Shown: in pieces, positions 25,455-37,375 of the stretch
Layout: each line of letters begins with the position of its first letter
Position numbering within the stretch: the first letter of the stretch is position 1
From: Heterodera schachtii
Lineage: Eukaryota; Nematoda; Chromadorea; Rhabditida; Heteroderidae
Direction of reading: 5' to 3'
DNA: 64,000 nucleotides
Assembly: GCA_023374025.1 (NCBI GenBank)
Contig: SIJG01000167.1
Coordinates: 139,178 to 203,177 of the forward strand
Notes under the pieces: model-generated
What the model was told of the DNA's origin: nothing
The model's input: the letters and a program-made list of their open reading frames with translations, nothing else
Databases searched by the model: none
Translations under genes and position numbers: made by a program

Positions 25455-25530
25455 ATGGGTGGGGCGCGGACAGAAAGATTCTGCGGGTCGCGAATCGCGG
25501 ATTCAAATTGCCGCGGTCGCGCACCATCCC
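25455..25530. mobile_element. GC-rich MITE-like insertion
   Basis: A CG-rich island (GGGGCGCGGACAG to GCGGTCGCGCACCATCCCTG) in AT-rich DNA. The outward-read right end CAGGGATGGTGCGCGACCGC and left end ATGGGTGGGGCGCGGAC are roughly complementary. No target duplication is convincing. Confidence 0.35.
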
Positions 25531-25688
25531 TGGTAAGAAATTTAAAAACAAAATTCCAAGATTTATGCAGAATGAGTGGCTCTGGCGACTAACTAGAAAT
25601 GAACATACAGAAGATAAACTAGCAAAAATGAGGCACAAATACAAATTACTTTGTGGTATCGTGACCGGCCGAAATATAGGTTTGACAA

Positions 25689-25705
25689 TAGAGTTGCACG
25701 GGACA
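25689..25705. mobile_element. Single terminus of a hAT-like element (TAGAGTTGCACGGGAC)
   Basis: Sixteen bases match the inner terminus at 20,224 and the inverted one ending at 23,364. It is cut off immediately by satellite B, so the satellite invaded or replaced the element. Confidence 0.5.
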
Positions 25706-28700
25706 GGGTGCATTTATATATTTCCTATTGTTGGAATGCAATCAAATAATTCAACATAAGCATGATCCCACTTGAAAAGAATAATTATATGAAATATTCT
25801 TTTGAATTTTTATCAGAGAATTTTATTGATGCGCAAATAAATTTTTGTTATTTTGACACATGTACGTAGGAAAATGAAGCGACTTTAAAATTATTATCAG
25901 AAAATACAAAATAGCACAATTTAAAATAAACATAAAAATTTCACCAAAACTGTTAACTGATGTGGTATAAATTTATATTTCATCTGTATACCTATATGTT
26001 ATAAAATATAAAAAAGCTACAAAAAATTATTAAGCAATTCCAAATTTGAAAAGGGATTCGAAAGTATAATATATAAAAAAGTCCTCAGAAATGCATTTAT
26101 ATATTTCCTATTGTTGGAATGCAATCAAATAATTCAACATAAGCATGATCCCACTTGAAAAGAATAATTATATGAAATATTCTTTTGAATTTTTATCAGA
26201 GAATTTTATTGATGCGCAAATAAATTTTTGTTATTTTGACACATGTACGTAGGAAAATGAAACGACTTTAAAATTATTATCAGAAAATACAAAATAGCAC
26301 AATTTAAAATAAACATAAAAATTTCACCAAAACTGTTAACTGATGTGGTATAAATTTATATTTCATTGTATACCTATATGTTATAAAATATAAAAAAGCT
26401 ACAAAAAATTATTAAGCAATTCCAAATTTGAAAAGGGATTCGAAAGTATAATATATAAAAAAGTCATCAGAAATGCATTTATATATTTCCTATTGTTGGA
26501 ATGCAATCAAATAATTCAACATAAGCATGATCCCACTTGAAAAGAATAATTATATGAAATATTCTTTTGAATTTTTATCAGAGAATTTTATAGATGCGCA
26601 AATAAATTTTTGTTATTTTGACACATGTACGTAGGAAAATGAAGCGACTTTAAAATTATTATCAGAAAATACAAAATAGCACAATTTAAAATAAACATAA
26701 AAATTTCACCAAAACTGTTAACTGATGTGGTATAAATTTATATTTCATTGTATACCTATATGTTATAAAATATAAAAAAGCTACAAAAAATTATTAAGCA
26801 ATTCCAAATTTGAAAAGGGATTCGAAAGTATAATATATAAAAAAGTCATCAGAAATGCATTTATATATTTCCTATTGTTGGAATGCAATCAAATAATTCA
26901 ACATAAGCATGATTCCACTTGAAAAGAATAATTATATGAAATATTCTTTTGAATTTTTATCAGAGAATTTTATTGATGCGCAAATAAATTTTTGTTATTT
27001 TGACACATGTACGTAGGAAAATGAAGCGACTTTAAAATTATTATCAGAAAATACAAAATGGCACAATTTAAAATTTACATAAAAATTTCACCAAAACTGT
27101 TAACTGATGTGGTATAAATTCATATTTCATCTTTATACCTATATTTTATAAAATATAAAAAAGCTACAAAAAATTGTTAAGCAATTCCAAATTTGAAAAG
27201 GGATTCGAAAGTATAATATATAAAAAAGTCCTCAGAAATGCATTTATATATTTCCTATTGTTGGAATGCAATCAAATAATTCAACATAAATATGATCCCA
27301 CTTAAAAAGAATAATTATATGAAATATTCTTTTGAATTTTTATCAGAGAATTTTATTGATGCGCAAATAAATTTTTGTTATTTTGACACATGTACGTAGG
27401 AAATTGAAACGACTTTAAAATTATTATCAGAAAATACAAAATGGCACAATTTAAAATTTACATAAAAATTTCACCAAAACTGTTAACTGATGTGGTATAA
27501 ATTCATATTTCATCTTATACCTATATTTTATAAAATATAAAAAAGCTACAAAAAATTGTTAAGCAATTCCAAATTTGAAAAGGGATTCGAAAGTATAATA
27601 TATAAAAAAGTCCTCAGAAATGCATTTATATATTTCCTATTGTTGGAATGCAATCAAATAATTCAACATAAATATGATCCACTTAAAAAGAATAATTATA
27701 TGAAATATTCTTTTGAATTTTTATCAGAGAATTTTATTGATGCGCAAATAAATTTTTGTTATTTTGACACATGATCGTAGGAAAATGAAGCGACTTTAAA
27801 ATTATTATCAGAAAATACAAAATAGCACAATTTAAAATAAACATAAAAATTTCACCAAAACTGTTAACTGATGTGGTATAAATTTATATTTCATTGTATA
27901 CCTATATGTTATAAAATATAAAAAAGCTACAAATAATTAGTTAAGCAATTCCAAATTTGAAAAGGGATTCGAAAGTATAATATATAAAAAGGTCCTCAGA
28001 AATGCATTTGTATATTTCCTATTGTTGGAATGCAATCAAATAATTCAACATAAACATGATCCCACTTAAAAAGAATAATTATATGAAATATTCTTTTGAA
28101 TTTTTATCAGAGAATTTTATTGATGCGCAAATAAATTTTTGTTATTTTGACACATGTACGTAGGAAAATGAAGCGACTTTAAAATTATTATCAGAAAATA
28201 CAAAATAGCACAATTTAAAATAAACATAAAAATTTCACCAAAACTGTTAACTGATGTGGTATAAATTTATATTTCATTGTATACCTATATGTTATAAAAT
28301 ATAAAAAAGCTACAAAAAATTATTAAGCAATTCCAAATTTGAAAAGGGATTCGAAAGTATAATATATAAAAAAGTCATCAGAAATGCATTTATATATTTC
28401 CTATTGTTGGAATGCAATCAAATAATTCAACATAAAGATGATCCCACTTGAAAAGAATAATTATATGAAATATTCTTTTGAATTTTTATCAGAGAATTTT
28501 ATTGATGCGCAAATAAATTTTTGTTATTTTGACACATGTACGTAGGAAAATGAAGCGACTTTAAAATTATTATCAGAAAATACAGAATGGCACAATTTAA
28601 AATTTACATAAAAATTTCACCAAAACTGTTAACTGATGTGGTATAAATTCATATTTCATCTTATACCTATATTTTATAAAATATAAAATATCTACAAAAA

Positions 28701-30807
28701 ATAATTAAGCAATTCCGAATTTGAAAAGGGATTTGAAAGTATAATATAAAAAAAAACCCTCAGAAATGCATTTATATATTTCCTATTGTTGGAATTCAGT
28801 CAAATAATTCAGCATAAATATGATCCCACTTAAAAAGAATAATTTTATGAAATATTCTTTTGAATTTTTATTAGAGAATTTTATTGATGCGCAAGTAAAT
28901 TTTTGTTATTTTGACGCACATACGTAGGAAAATGAAACGACTTAAAAATTATTATCAGAAAATTACAAATTAGCACAATTTAAAATAAACATATAAATTT
29001 CAACAAAACTGTTAACTGATGTGGTATAAATTCAGATTTCATTTTTTATGTATATTATATAAAAAATAAAATATCTACAAAAAATAATTAAGCAATTCCG
29101 AATTTGAAAAGGGATTTGAAAGTATAATATAAAAAAAAACCCTCAGAAATGCATTTATATATTTCCTATTGTTGGAATTCAGTCAAATAATTCAGCATAA
29201 ATATGATCCCACTTAAAAAGAATAATTTTATGAAATATTCTTTTGAATTTTTATTAGAGAATTTTATTGATGCGCAAGTAAATTTTTGTTATTTTGACGC
29301 ACATACGTAGGAAAATGAAACGACTTAAAAATTATTATCAGAAAATACAAATTAGCACAATTTAAAATAAACATATAAATTTCAACAAAACTGTTAACTG
29401 ATGTGGTATAAATTCAGATTTCATTGTATACCTATATTTTATAAAATATAAAAAAGCTACAAAAAATTATTAAGCAATTACAAATTTGAAAAGGGATTCG
29501 AAAGTATAATATATAAAAAAATCCTCAGAAATGCATTTATATATTTCCTATTGTTGGAATGCAATCAAATAATTCAACATAAATATGATCCAACTTAAAA
29601 AGAATAATTATATATAATAATATTTTGAATTTTTATAAGAGAATTTTATTGCTGCGCAAGTAAATTTTTGTTATTTTGACGCACATACGTAGGAAAATGA
29701 AACGACTTAAAAATTATTATCAGAAAATACAAATTAGCACAATTTAAAATAAAACTATAAATTTAAACAAAACTGTTAACTGATCTGGTATAAATTCAGA
29801 TTTCATTTTTTATGTATATTATATAAAAAATAAAAAGCTACAAAAAATTGTTAAGCAATTCCAAATTTGAAACGGGATTCGAAAGTATAATATATAAAAA
29901 AATCCTCAGAAATGCATTTATATATTTCCTATTGTTGGAATGCAATCAAATAATTCAACATAAATATGATCCCACTTAAAAAGAATAATTATATGAAATA
30001 TTCTTTTGAATTTTTATCAGAGAATTTTATTGATGCGCAAATAAATTTTTGTTATTTTGACACATGTACGTAGGAAATTGAAACGACTTTAAAATTATTA
30101 TCAGAAAATACAGAATGGCACAATTTAAAATTTACATAAAAATTTCACCAAAACTGTTAACTGATGTGGTATAAATTCATATTTCATCTTATACCTATAT
30201 TTTATAAAATATAAAAAAGCTACAAAAAATTGTTAAGCAATTCCAAATTTGAAAAGGGATTCGAAAGTATAATATATAAAAAAATCCTCAGAAATGCATT
30301 TATATATTTCCTATTGTTGGAATGCAATCAAATAATTCAACATAAATATGATCCAACTTAAAAAGAATAATTATATGAAATATTCTTTTGAATTTTTATC
30401 AGAGAATTTTATTGATGCGCAAATAAATTTTTGTTATTTTGACACATGTACGTAGGAAATTGAAACGACTTTAAAATTATTATCAGAAAATACAGAATGG
30501 CACAATTTAAAATTTACATAAAAATTTCACCAAAACTGTTAACTGATGTGGTATAAATTCATATTTCATTGTATACCTATATGTTATAAAATATAAAAAA
30601 GCTACAAAAAATTATTAAGCAATTCCAAATTTGAAAAGGGATTCGAAAGTATAATATATAAAAAAGTCATCAGAAATGCATTTATATATTTCCTATTGTT
30701 GGAATGCAATCAAATAATTCAACATAAGCATGATCCACTTGAAAAGAATAATTATATGAATATTCTTTTGAATTTTTATCAGAGAATTTTATTGATGCGC
30801 AAATAAA
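25706..30807. repeat. Satellite array B, ~382-bp unit, ~13 copies
   Basis: The word TTTATATATTTCCTATTGTT recurs at about 25,711, 26,096, 26,478 and 26,861 and onward to 30,682, a period of 381-385 bp. Units contain GATGCGCAAATAAATTTTTG and ACTGTTAACTGATGTGGTAT. Units around 28,690-29,840 are more diverged (GACGCACATACG instead of GACACATGTACG), which suggests an older block flanked by newer amplification. It is unrelated to satellite A by eye. No genes; the 72-aa ORF at 27,556-27,774 is repeat-derived. Confidence 0.96.
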
Positions 30808-31243
30808 TGATTAAGTTCGATTATGACCATATTATTGTAATTCTTATCATCAGCAGAATTGCTCTGATCAGTAGAAGAAATATTTTCATCAATTTGCTCA
30901 TCAAACTCATTTTCAAATGATTCTTCTCTCAATGGTCAAATTCAATTTTTTGCTTTTTTTTTTCTTTTAAAATTATTATTTTGTCCTTCTAATGGTTCAT
31001 TTTTAATTTTTTGCAATAATTTTGGCTTTATGTCTTCCATTTCTATTTTATTGGCATTTTTTATTTAATTGTTATCAATAATTTCTTCCTTTATGGCATT
31101 AATTACTCCAATTTTTTGTTTTGAAGCTTTTTGAGGTCGATGGCTTTAGGTTTTTCCACAATCATCAAATAAATCTTCTTCATCAATTCCATCAATTTGT
31201 ATGAATATAAAAAAAAAATAATCAGATAATTAGTCTTCAACAT
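30808..31243 (-). pseudogene. Secreted tandem-HTH family: first exon only, truncated by satellite B
   Basis: On the - strand, ATG at 31,243 begins MLKTNYLIIFF (signal peptide), then after a frameshift IDGIDEEDLFDD, KAIDLKKLQNKK, NANKIEMEDIKPK and an acidic stretch ending near NISSTDQSNSADDKNYNNM. The order equals exon 1 of the 50,904 gene. Stops and shifts are present. The exons that should follow at lower coordinates are replaced by satellite B from 30,807. Confidence 0.8.
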
Positions 31244-32109
31244 TTTTGGGTCAAAAATTTGTTTAAAAAAAAAAAAAAAAATTAATTTTGAATATTTATG
31301 TAGTTTATATAAATTTATGAAAAAATTTTTTATTAAATAGAAATTGTCCAAATGAATTATAATTTCATTTATTGTAGTCCCATGTATAGGAAGTTCAAAG
31401 TGAATTACACGGGCTGAACATCATCAAAATTGCTACAATGATGTAGACATTCCGATATTACAACAAAGTTGCATTACCGAAAATCACTGGTTTATATGGC
31501 AATTAAATTCAAAAGTTTTTTTAAATAAATTTTTTTTAGTCTTTTTGCTTAAGTAAGTCATTTTTCTAAGTGGTCGAGTGGATTTTGCTTAGTTATTCCT
31601 CCACAATTTTGGAAGAATTTATTGTTGTGGATCAGGTTGGCTTTGATCAGTTGAAATCTTACATGAAATGTAACAGGAAAAAGAACGCTTTTAATTGACC
31701 CAACAATTACGGTAATGTCAAGTATAACCGCTATTCCAAACTAATCTATTAAATTAGCTTAGCAAATTTACCTTCCAATCAAGGAAATTTATAAATATAA
31801 ATCTTTTGTTAAACAATCCTCAAAAATGCAAAAAATCTAGGAAAAAGTTCTGAAAGTCCAAAATATGTACCAAATATAAGAAGGAGTTTAGTTTTTTGAT
31901 ATTTTGTTTGTGTATGCTATGATAAAATTTGTTTTATTTTTTGTAAATTTGAATACGGCAAAACCGACAAACTTTTGATGAAATTGCCCAAGTTTAGGAG
32001 AAATACATAAAGCGACGAAAAAACTCAAAAGAATATCCAATCAAATATTATAAAAAGCAATCAAAATTGACGAAGAACGAACGGGTTAGTGCCCAAGAAT
32101 TTCCGATCC
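31244..32109. other. Intergenic, nothing recognised
   Basis: AT-rich spacer upstream of the truncated family member. I see no coding frame, RNA gene or tandem repeat. Confidence 0.5.
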
Positions 32110-32226
32110 TCTCAGTTCCTACAGGTTAACGGTTGAAAAACAAACTGCCGGTCCCGGTGCCGGCCTTTTTTGTGCCGGTAATTCTCGGTCCCACTTTTGA
32201 CAAAATTACCGGTCCCGTACTAACTA
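32110..32226. mobile_element. GGTCCC-rich hAT-like terminus
   Basis: The block GCCGGTCCCGGTGCCGGCC to ACCGGTCCCGTACTAACTA matches, inverted, the element terminus at 20,224 (TAGAG..GCACGGGACCGGCAATTTTG). The partner end is not visible. Confidence 0.4.
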
Positions 32227-32572
32227 CTTTAATTTACATTATGAAAATTTAAAAAAAGGATTAATTATTCCGATGAAGAAAATTAAGAAACTACCAAAAA
32301 TATTTTAAAATGAACGAAGAAACCCAAAAATTAATGGAGAAAAAATCGCTATGAATTTGGGAATTTTAAGTACAAATATGAAAAGATAGGCAAAGAAATT
32401 TGCATCAATTAATCCTGTAATTATTGGGATAGGACCACTAATATTTATCGCCAAAACCAAAAAAAAACAAACACTAAAAAAGTTGCCAAAATTGAAAATA
32501 AATTCCAATTGGAAATGTTTGCATTAAAAATGAAATGGATAAAATACTGGACCAGCGAATTTAGAAATGAAT

Positions 32573-33245
32573 TTAATTGTTCGATTTGGTGCCGAATTTC
32601 TTCTTCATCTTAAATTCTCTTTGAAGATGCACAATCGTTCGGCAATTTTCCTTTCATTTATCATTCTGGTATTCCAATTTCTTAGCATCCGTGTAGATTT
32701 TGGTCTTTACTTAAAATAATAAACCAATCTATTTGCTTAAAAAATTGAATTAATTAAAATATTTCGAGAAAAAAACCGAATTCTCTTCCATCTATAAATT
32801 GTGCTCATTCCAACGCCAATTTTTTTTTGCAATTTTTTCATCAATTTTTGTCGTTTTCAGATGAAATTTTTTAAAAATTTCTTCTTTCACTTTATCAAAC
32901 TGTTTAATTTTTTCATGCTTTTGCTTATTTGAAAGTTTTTTTATTGTATCTTAAAATGCGACAATTATTAAAAACTCAATTAATGTTCGATTATGCATTT
33001 GCCTTCTTACCAAATTCATTTTTCCATTTGTAAATTTTATTCCGCTTAATTCTCAATTCATAAGCAATTTCATGCTCAATTTTAGTCCTTTTCTTACTGT
33101 CGTATTTAAATCCATAAATTTTTTCTTTTTTCATTTAATCAAATTTTTTGATCAGTTCCATTTTTGTTTCCGCAGACAAAACATTCTGATCAGCTTGCTC
33201 ATAAATCTCATTTTCAAATGATTTTTCACTCAATTGGTCCAATTT
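32573..33245 (-). pseudogene. Secreted tandem-HTH family member, 5'-truncated and frameshifted
   Basis: Reading leftward: SEKSFENEIYEQADQNVLSA (end of exon 1), then ETKMELIKKFD, stop, MKKEKIYGFKYDSKKRTKIE and HEIAYELRIKRNKIYKWKNE. A degenerate third repeat and a fourth ending KFGTKSNN, stop at 32,573, follow. No signal peptide lies upstream. It is a separate locus from 30,808-31,243, which keeps exon 1 only. Confidence 0.75.
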
Positions 33246-33429
33246 AAAGCTTTTTTTAGAAATAAGGAAACTTACAACCCTGCTTAATGACATTATGCCA
33301 TAAAATTTCAAAACTATAAATATATTTAAGAAATCTTAACAATTTCGTCGCTACCCCAAACTCAGAACATTCTTATAAATAACGCACTCTTGTTGGCGCT
33401 AACGAAATCAGATGATTAAAGTGAAAAAA

Positions 33430-33619
33430 GGAAGATTTACGATTTAAAAATAAAAAAATTGAGTTTTTCGTTAAAAAAATTTGTTGATCACTACCCGATC
33501 GAGGTCCCCGACCCCCGACAATTGAGCTCCCCCCCCCCCCGACCCGACCTCCAACATGTCGCCCCCGAGGTCGCCGCCCCCCCGACTTTTTGCCCACCGA
33601 GGGCTCGGGGCTTAACCCT
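33430..33619. repeat. CCCCGA-rich interspersed element
   Basis: AGGTCCCCGACCCCCGACAA to GGGCTCGGGGCTTAACCCTA. A close relative lies at 48,076-48,272 in the same orientation, including the flanking AAGATTTACGA word, and a third at 47,029-47,182. The end TTAACCCTA inverts to TAGGGTTAA, like the hAT-type terminus at 37,840. Confidence 0.7.
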
Positions 33620-33639
33620 AGATTGAAGAGAAATACATT

Positions 33640-33935
33640 TATTAAATTTATAAATAAATTTACTTTTCTTTTTAGCAGAAAGAAAACGTTATTGGATGCT
33701 GAGAAATTGGATTATGTGAAAAGAAGTGAGGAGATGACAAAAAGAAATTCAATGATAAGTGAGAGAAAAATTGCCGAAAAATTTGTATCAACAGACAAAA
33801 TTTAAGACGATGGACAGAGAAATTCGGTACCAAATCGGTTTGATATCAATGGTCAAAGATAGCTGAAAACTTGGGCATTCCAACTGCCAATTTAAGAGTA
33901 TCGGCGAAAAAATTCGGCACAAAAGCAATCCGTTA
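33640..33935 (+). pseudogene. Secreted tandem-HTH family: terminal repeat exon fragments
   Basis: Reads DAEKLDYVKRSEEMTKRNSM, ISERKIAEKF, then frameshifts. A second terminal repeat follows (frameshifted FQLPI, then KKFGTKAIR-like). The block is a diverged copy of 52,470-52,790. The preceding exons are replaced by the GC-rich element at 33,430-33,619. Confidence 0.7.
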
Positions 33936-33983
33936 GCTTTAGTCAAAAATAATTTTATCTGGTGACACTTTGCCAAATTTACA

Positions 33984-34086
33984 GGTTGTACCTCTTCCAC
34001 CCGTGGTTGTACCACTCCCCCGTGGTTGTACCTCTCCCAACCGTTGTTGTACCTCTTGCCCCGTTGTTATACTTCTTCCACACATT
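33984..34086. repeat. Minisatellite, GTTGTACCTCTYCC unit, ~20 bp x 5
   Basis: GGTTGTACCTCTTCCACCCG, GGTTGTACCACTCCCCCGTG and GGTTGTACCTCTCCCAACCG, then two weaker copies. Confidence 0.85.
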
Positions 34087-34093
34087 GTTTAAT

Positions 34094-34505
34094 AACGGGC
34101 GCGGGGCCGCGAAGCGGCCTAATAAGAGCCACAAAAAATAAAGACAAGCGCAAAGCGCCCGCCTTAGATCATCAACATTTAAAAAGCTGCGCAAAGCGCC
34201 CGATTAGGCTGAACACAATTTAAAGAACGGCCGCAAGCGGCCGAAAAGCCCAATAATAATTTAGAAACGGGCGCGAAGAGAACGCACAAAAACTGAAAAA
34301 CGGGCGCCAAGCGCCCGTCTGAACACAAAAATTAGAAAAAACGGCCGCGAAGCGGCCGAAAAGCCCAACAAAATTTAGAAACCGGCGCGAAGCGCCCGTC
34401 AGAGCTCAATAAAATTTAAAAACGGGCCCGAAGCGCACGTTAGAGCTCAACAAAATTAAAAACCGGGCGCGAAGCGCCCGTTCGAGGCCGCGAAGCGGCC
34501 TAAAA
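34094..34505. repeat. Array of GC-rich palindromes with GCGAAGC cores
   Basis: About ten palindromes of 14-18 bp, of two kinds, CGGGCGCGAAGCGCCCG and GGCCGCGAAGCGGCC, recur every ~40-60 bp between AT-rich spacers that share words such as AGAGCTCAAYAAAATT and AAAAGCCCAA. Each folds as a G+C stem around the GCGAAGC core, a sequence known to form an unusually stable DNA mini-hairpin. The two stem kinds alternate irregularly. Just downstream, 34,555-34,614 (GGTAGCGAAGCTC to CACGCACCCGCTAG) ends in CTAG before T, which fits the CTRR 3' end of a Helitron; that reading is tentative. Confidence 0.85.
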
Positions 34506-34994
34506 ATCACTGATAATTTTTAAAAAATTCAAAACCAGATAGCTAATCTAGGTAGCGAAGCTCAAGAAGCGCTTTATCTCAGCTAAATATCCGACGGTTC
34601 ACGCACCCGCTAGTTTTTAATATAATAAAAAATTATATTTGTTTGATTTGGATAATTCTCCTTATGACCAATCCCAATTTTCAATATTGCATTATATTTA
34701 ATATAATAAATAATTTATAATAAATAAATAACAGATTTTTGATAATTCTACTTATGATCATTATTTAAAATCAATTTTTTCTTTTCATAAGGCTGGGTTT
34801 TAAATTTTTCATTTTCATAATTACTTTAGTTATTTCACAATATCTTTTTTTAAAATTAATTTATTTTATAAATTATCTCTATTTAATTAGATTGAGACTA
34901 ATTAATTTTGAATAAAATTTTTTAAATTATCTTTTTAAAAAACAATGATTAATGGGTTTTTTAATTCATTTTATCATTTTTAAAGAAAATAATA

Positions 34995-36596
34995 ATGTTC
35001 TGTTCTTTATTTATAATACCCTTTCTTATTATTGTTCCTCCATTTTCAAATGCAAATCCATCGGTGAGTTAATTCATTAGGGAACTTAATTTTATAATCC
35101 ATTTCAATTACTAATCAGATTGAGGACAATATACTAGTAGCAGTTATGAAAGGTCACCAAGAAACGCAATTGAGTGAATATTCAATGCAAAAATATGAGG
35201 TGCACCTTAAAAACAATTGGCACTGTGATAAAATTGCGAAAGAATTTGGAGAATACGAACGAACAGAATGCCAAAAATATCGAAATTATTTGGACATTTT
35301 GAACGACTATTTGTATAGTGAATACAACGGAATTCCAACAATGAAGCCAATATTTATACTTAAAAACAAAAATGAAATTAATGGGCCAATAATTTATGCG
35401 ATAAATTGTCTTGTGAAAAGTTGGCAATTTTATTTTATAAAAAAGATGGGACAAAAATATGAATATAAATTAAATAAATTTAATAATCATTACGATAATT
35501 TTGAACTAAAATTGCTGAATGAGAAGCGATTGAAATATGAAAGCAAATTAAAAAATGAACTAAAATTGCCAATTAATGAAATGATTTTGCAATTAGCAAT
35601 TGAAACAGCGAATGAATGTCTGGGTGAGACTTAACATTCAATTAAAATTCAAAATTCAAAATTTAGACTGATAATGCTCTATTTACGGAATTTGTCAAAG
35701 GATTCCAGACAAAACCAGAGAAATTTTTAAAAATGGCTAAAGAATATTCAAATTATTTATGTCGCATTAAAGAGAAAGAGAATATTGATCCGTATGATAA
35801 ACACATGATCTCTTATGGATTATACGAAACTGAGAAAATGAAAAAGCATTTGACGCAAAAATATGAGACCCATCTTGGCGTTGTGTATTTGATGCGAGAA
35901 AATTGGCATTGTGATAAAATTGGGAAGGAATTTGATGAAAAGGAACGGGAAATATGCCAAACGAATCGCAAATATTTGCACATTTTGTACGAATATTTAT
36001 CTCGACTATATGTTGAAGGTTTGATTTTAAATTAATAATTTTAAATAATTATGATATATTTAAGGTAAAAGCAATGAAATGGCCCATAAATTATCAGCAG
36101 TTAAGCCAATTTTTATGAATAGTAAAAGAAATAATCAAACGAAATTAATTTCCGTCGTCCAAACACTGAAAAATATTTCGGAATGTCTTTGGGCAAAGGA
36201 TAAAAACACATTGGGGCATAACGAATGGAAGACATTTGACGATTGGAAGAAGGTTTTGGTAAATGAGATTGAATTGAGTTATGAAATTAAAGAGGAGGCA
36301 AATTGGCTTAATAAATATGAACAAAATATTTTGGAAGAAATTAATGGACCAGAAAATGTGCAAAAAAAGGAAAAGAAAATTTTAAATTTATCAAACGAAT
36401 TTGAAGACAATCATCGGCAAGAATTTGCGAAAAAAAATGCAAAAAATGTGTGAAAATACCAAAGAAAATTCAAAGGAAGAAATGACGAAATTGAAAGAAG
36501 CAATTAAAAATGCAGCAAACTATCAAGAACATCTGAGATGTGAATATGAATATAATGACAAATTTGGCACTTTCAAGTCGTCGCCATTTCGATAAC
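34995..36596 (+). CDS. Secreted two-repeat protein (NWHCDKI repeats), four exons, two 1-nt frame problems
   Basis: Exon 1 34,995-35,063 is a signal peptide (MFCSLFIIPFLIIVPPFSNA). A 55-nt GT-AG intron in phase 0 precedes exon 2 (35,119-35,623). Exon 3 is 35,667-36,018 and exon 4 starts at 36,065. Exon 2 carries repeat 1: QKYEVHLKNNWHCDKIAKEF, RNYLDILNDYLY, MKPIFILKNK. Exons 3-4 carry repeat 2: QKYETHLG, ENWHCDKIGKEF, RKYLHILYEYL, VKPIFMNSKR. So the ~170-residue unit was duplicated. The rest is charged and helical. The exon 2/3 join is one base out of phase with the GT at 35,624. Exon 4 stops at 36,453, but an adjacent frame across an A-run continues ENTKENSKEEMTKLKEAI to 36,596. The family is unknown to me; the protein is predicted exported. 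Confidence 0.7.
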
Positions 36597-36600
36597 TTTT

Positions 36601-37140
36601 TTTGGTGTCACAAAACCCGGGCTTTTGGCAGATCATTTCCTATTTCCTGTTTATTTTTGGCATTTCTATAGTATTGGTATTGGGGGTTAAACTAAAAAAC
36701 ATCTTATAAAATTCAAAGATTATTTTTTCAATTTAGATTAATTCCCTATGCTAGATAGTTTTTTTTGTTTGTTGCTTAAGTTTAATTAAGAATTAATTTC
36801 CCATCTTCTATAGAATGCCCATTTTTCATTGAGCATGTTTCTGTCTTCTCCCATTTTCGGATATTTTTTTTTTCGATTTATTTTGCAATTTTTCTTTTCA
36901 CTTTTTACTGGTATTCCTTCTGTCACCACTTTGCTTTTCATTTTCACATTTATAAATTTCATTTAATATATTTAAATAGGTTAAAAATGAAAAAATTAAT
37001 TTTTCACTTCATTTTTCTGGGCAGAACATTCACAAACTTCGTTTGTCGCAAGTCGACCGCCTTTTGTTGACCAAAAACATAACAATAATTTTATGTTCAT
37101 TAGATTTAACTCATTTAAGAATATCGTATTAAATCCCATC
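36601..37140. other. Intergenic with a ~235-bp segment repeated downstream
   Basis: 36,750-36,985 (GTTTGTTGCTTAAGTTTAAT to TATAAATTTCATTTAATATA) recurs at 39,330-39,580. Together with the tail copy at 37,141 this shows a local duplication. No gene is evident. Confidence 0.6.
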
Positions 37141-37375
37141 GGCCAATACAAAAGAATATTCCAAGGAAGAAATTAAGAAATTGAAAAAAGCAATTGGAAA
37201 TGCAGCCAATATTGACGTGAATATGATTACAAATTTTACACTTTCAATTCATCGCCATTTTCATAATTTTTTTGGAGTCACAAAATTTGGTCTTTTTTTA
37301 AAAAAAATAAAAAAGTCATCAGCAGAAGGGCGAAAACCACTTACTCTGATGACTGTTCATATAAATGTGTCGTAG
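37141..37375 (+). pseudogene. Duplicated 3' tail of the NWHCDKI-repeat gene
   Basis: NTKEYSKEEIKKLKKAIGNA and the following ATTTTACACTTTCAATTCATCGCC match 36,455-36,610 of the upstream gene with substitutions. Nothing before it encodes the rest of the protein. Confidence 0.7.

Noticed and set aside
33601..33619. Telomere-like TTAACCCTA words
   Set aside because: Only single copies at the ends of GC-rich elements; no tandem TTAGGC or TTAGGG array, so not telomeric.
34094..34505. CRISPR-like array
   Set aside because: Spacing is irregular, the repeats are short perfect palindromes of two kinds, spacers share sequence, and the genome is eukaryotic.
34555..34614. Helitron 3' end (CTAG|T) as a firm call
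   Set aside because: The CTRR end and nearby hairpins are suggestive, but no 5' TC end or Rep/helicase was found, so it is mentioned only as tentative.
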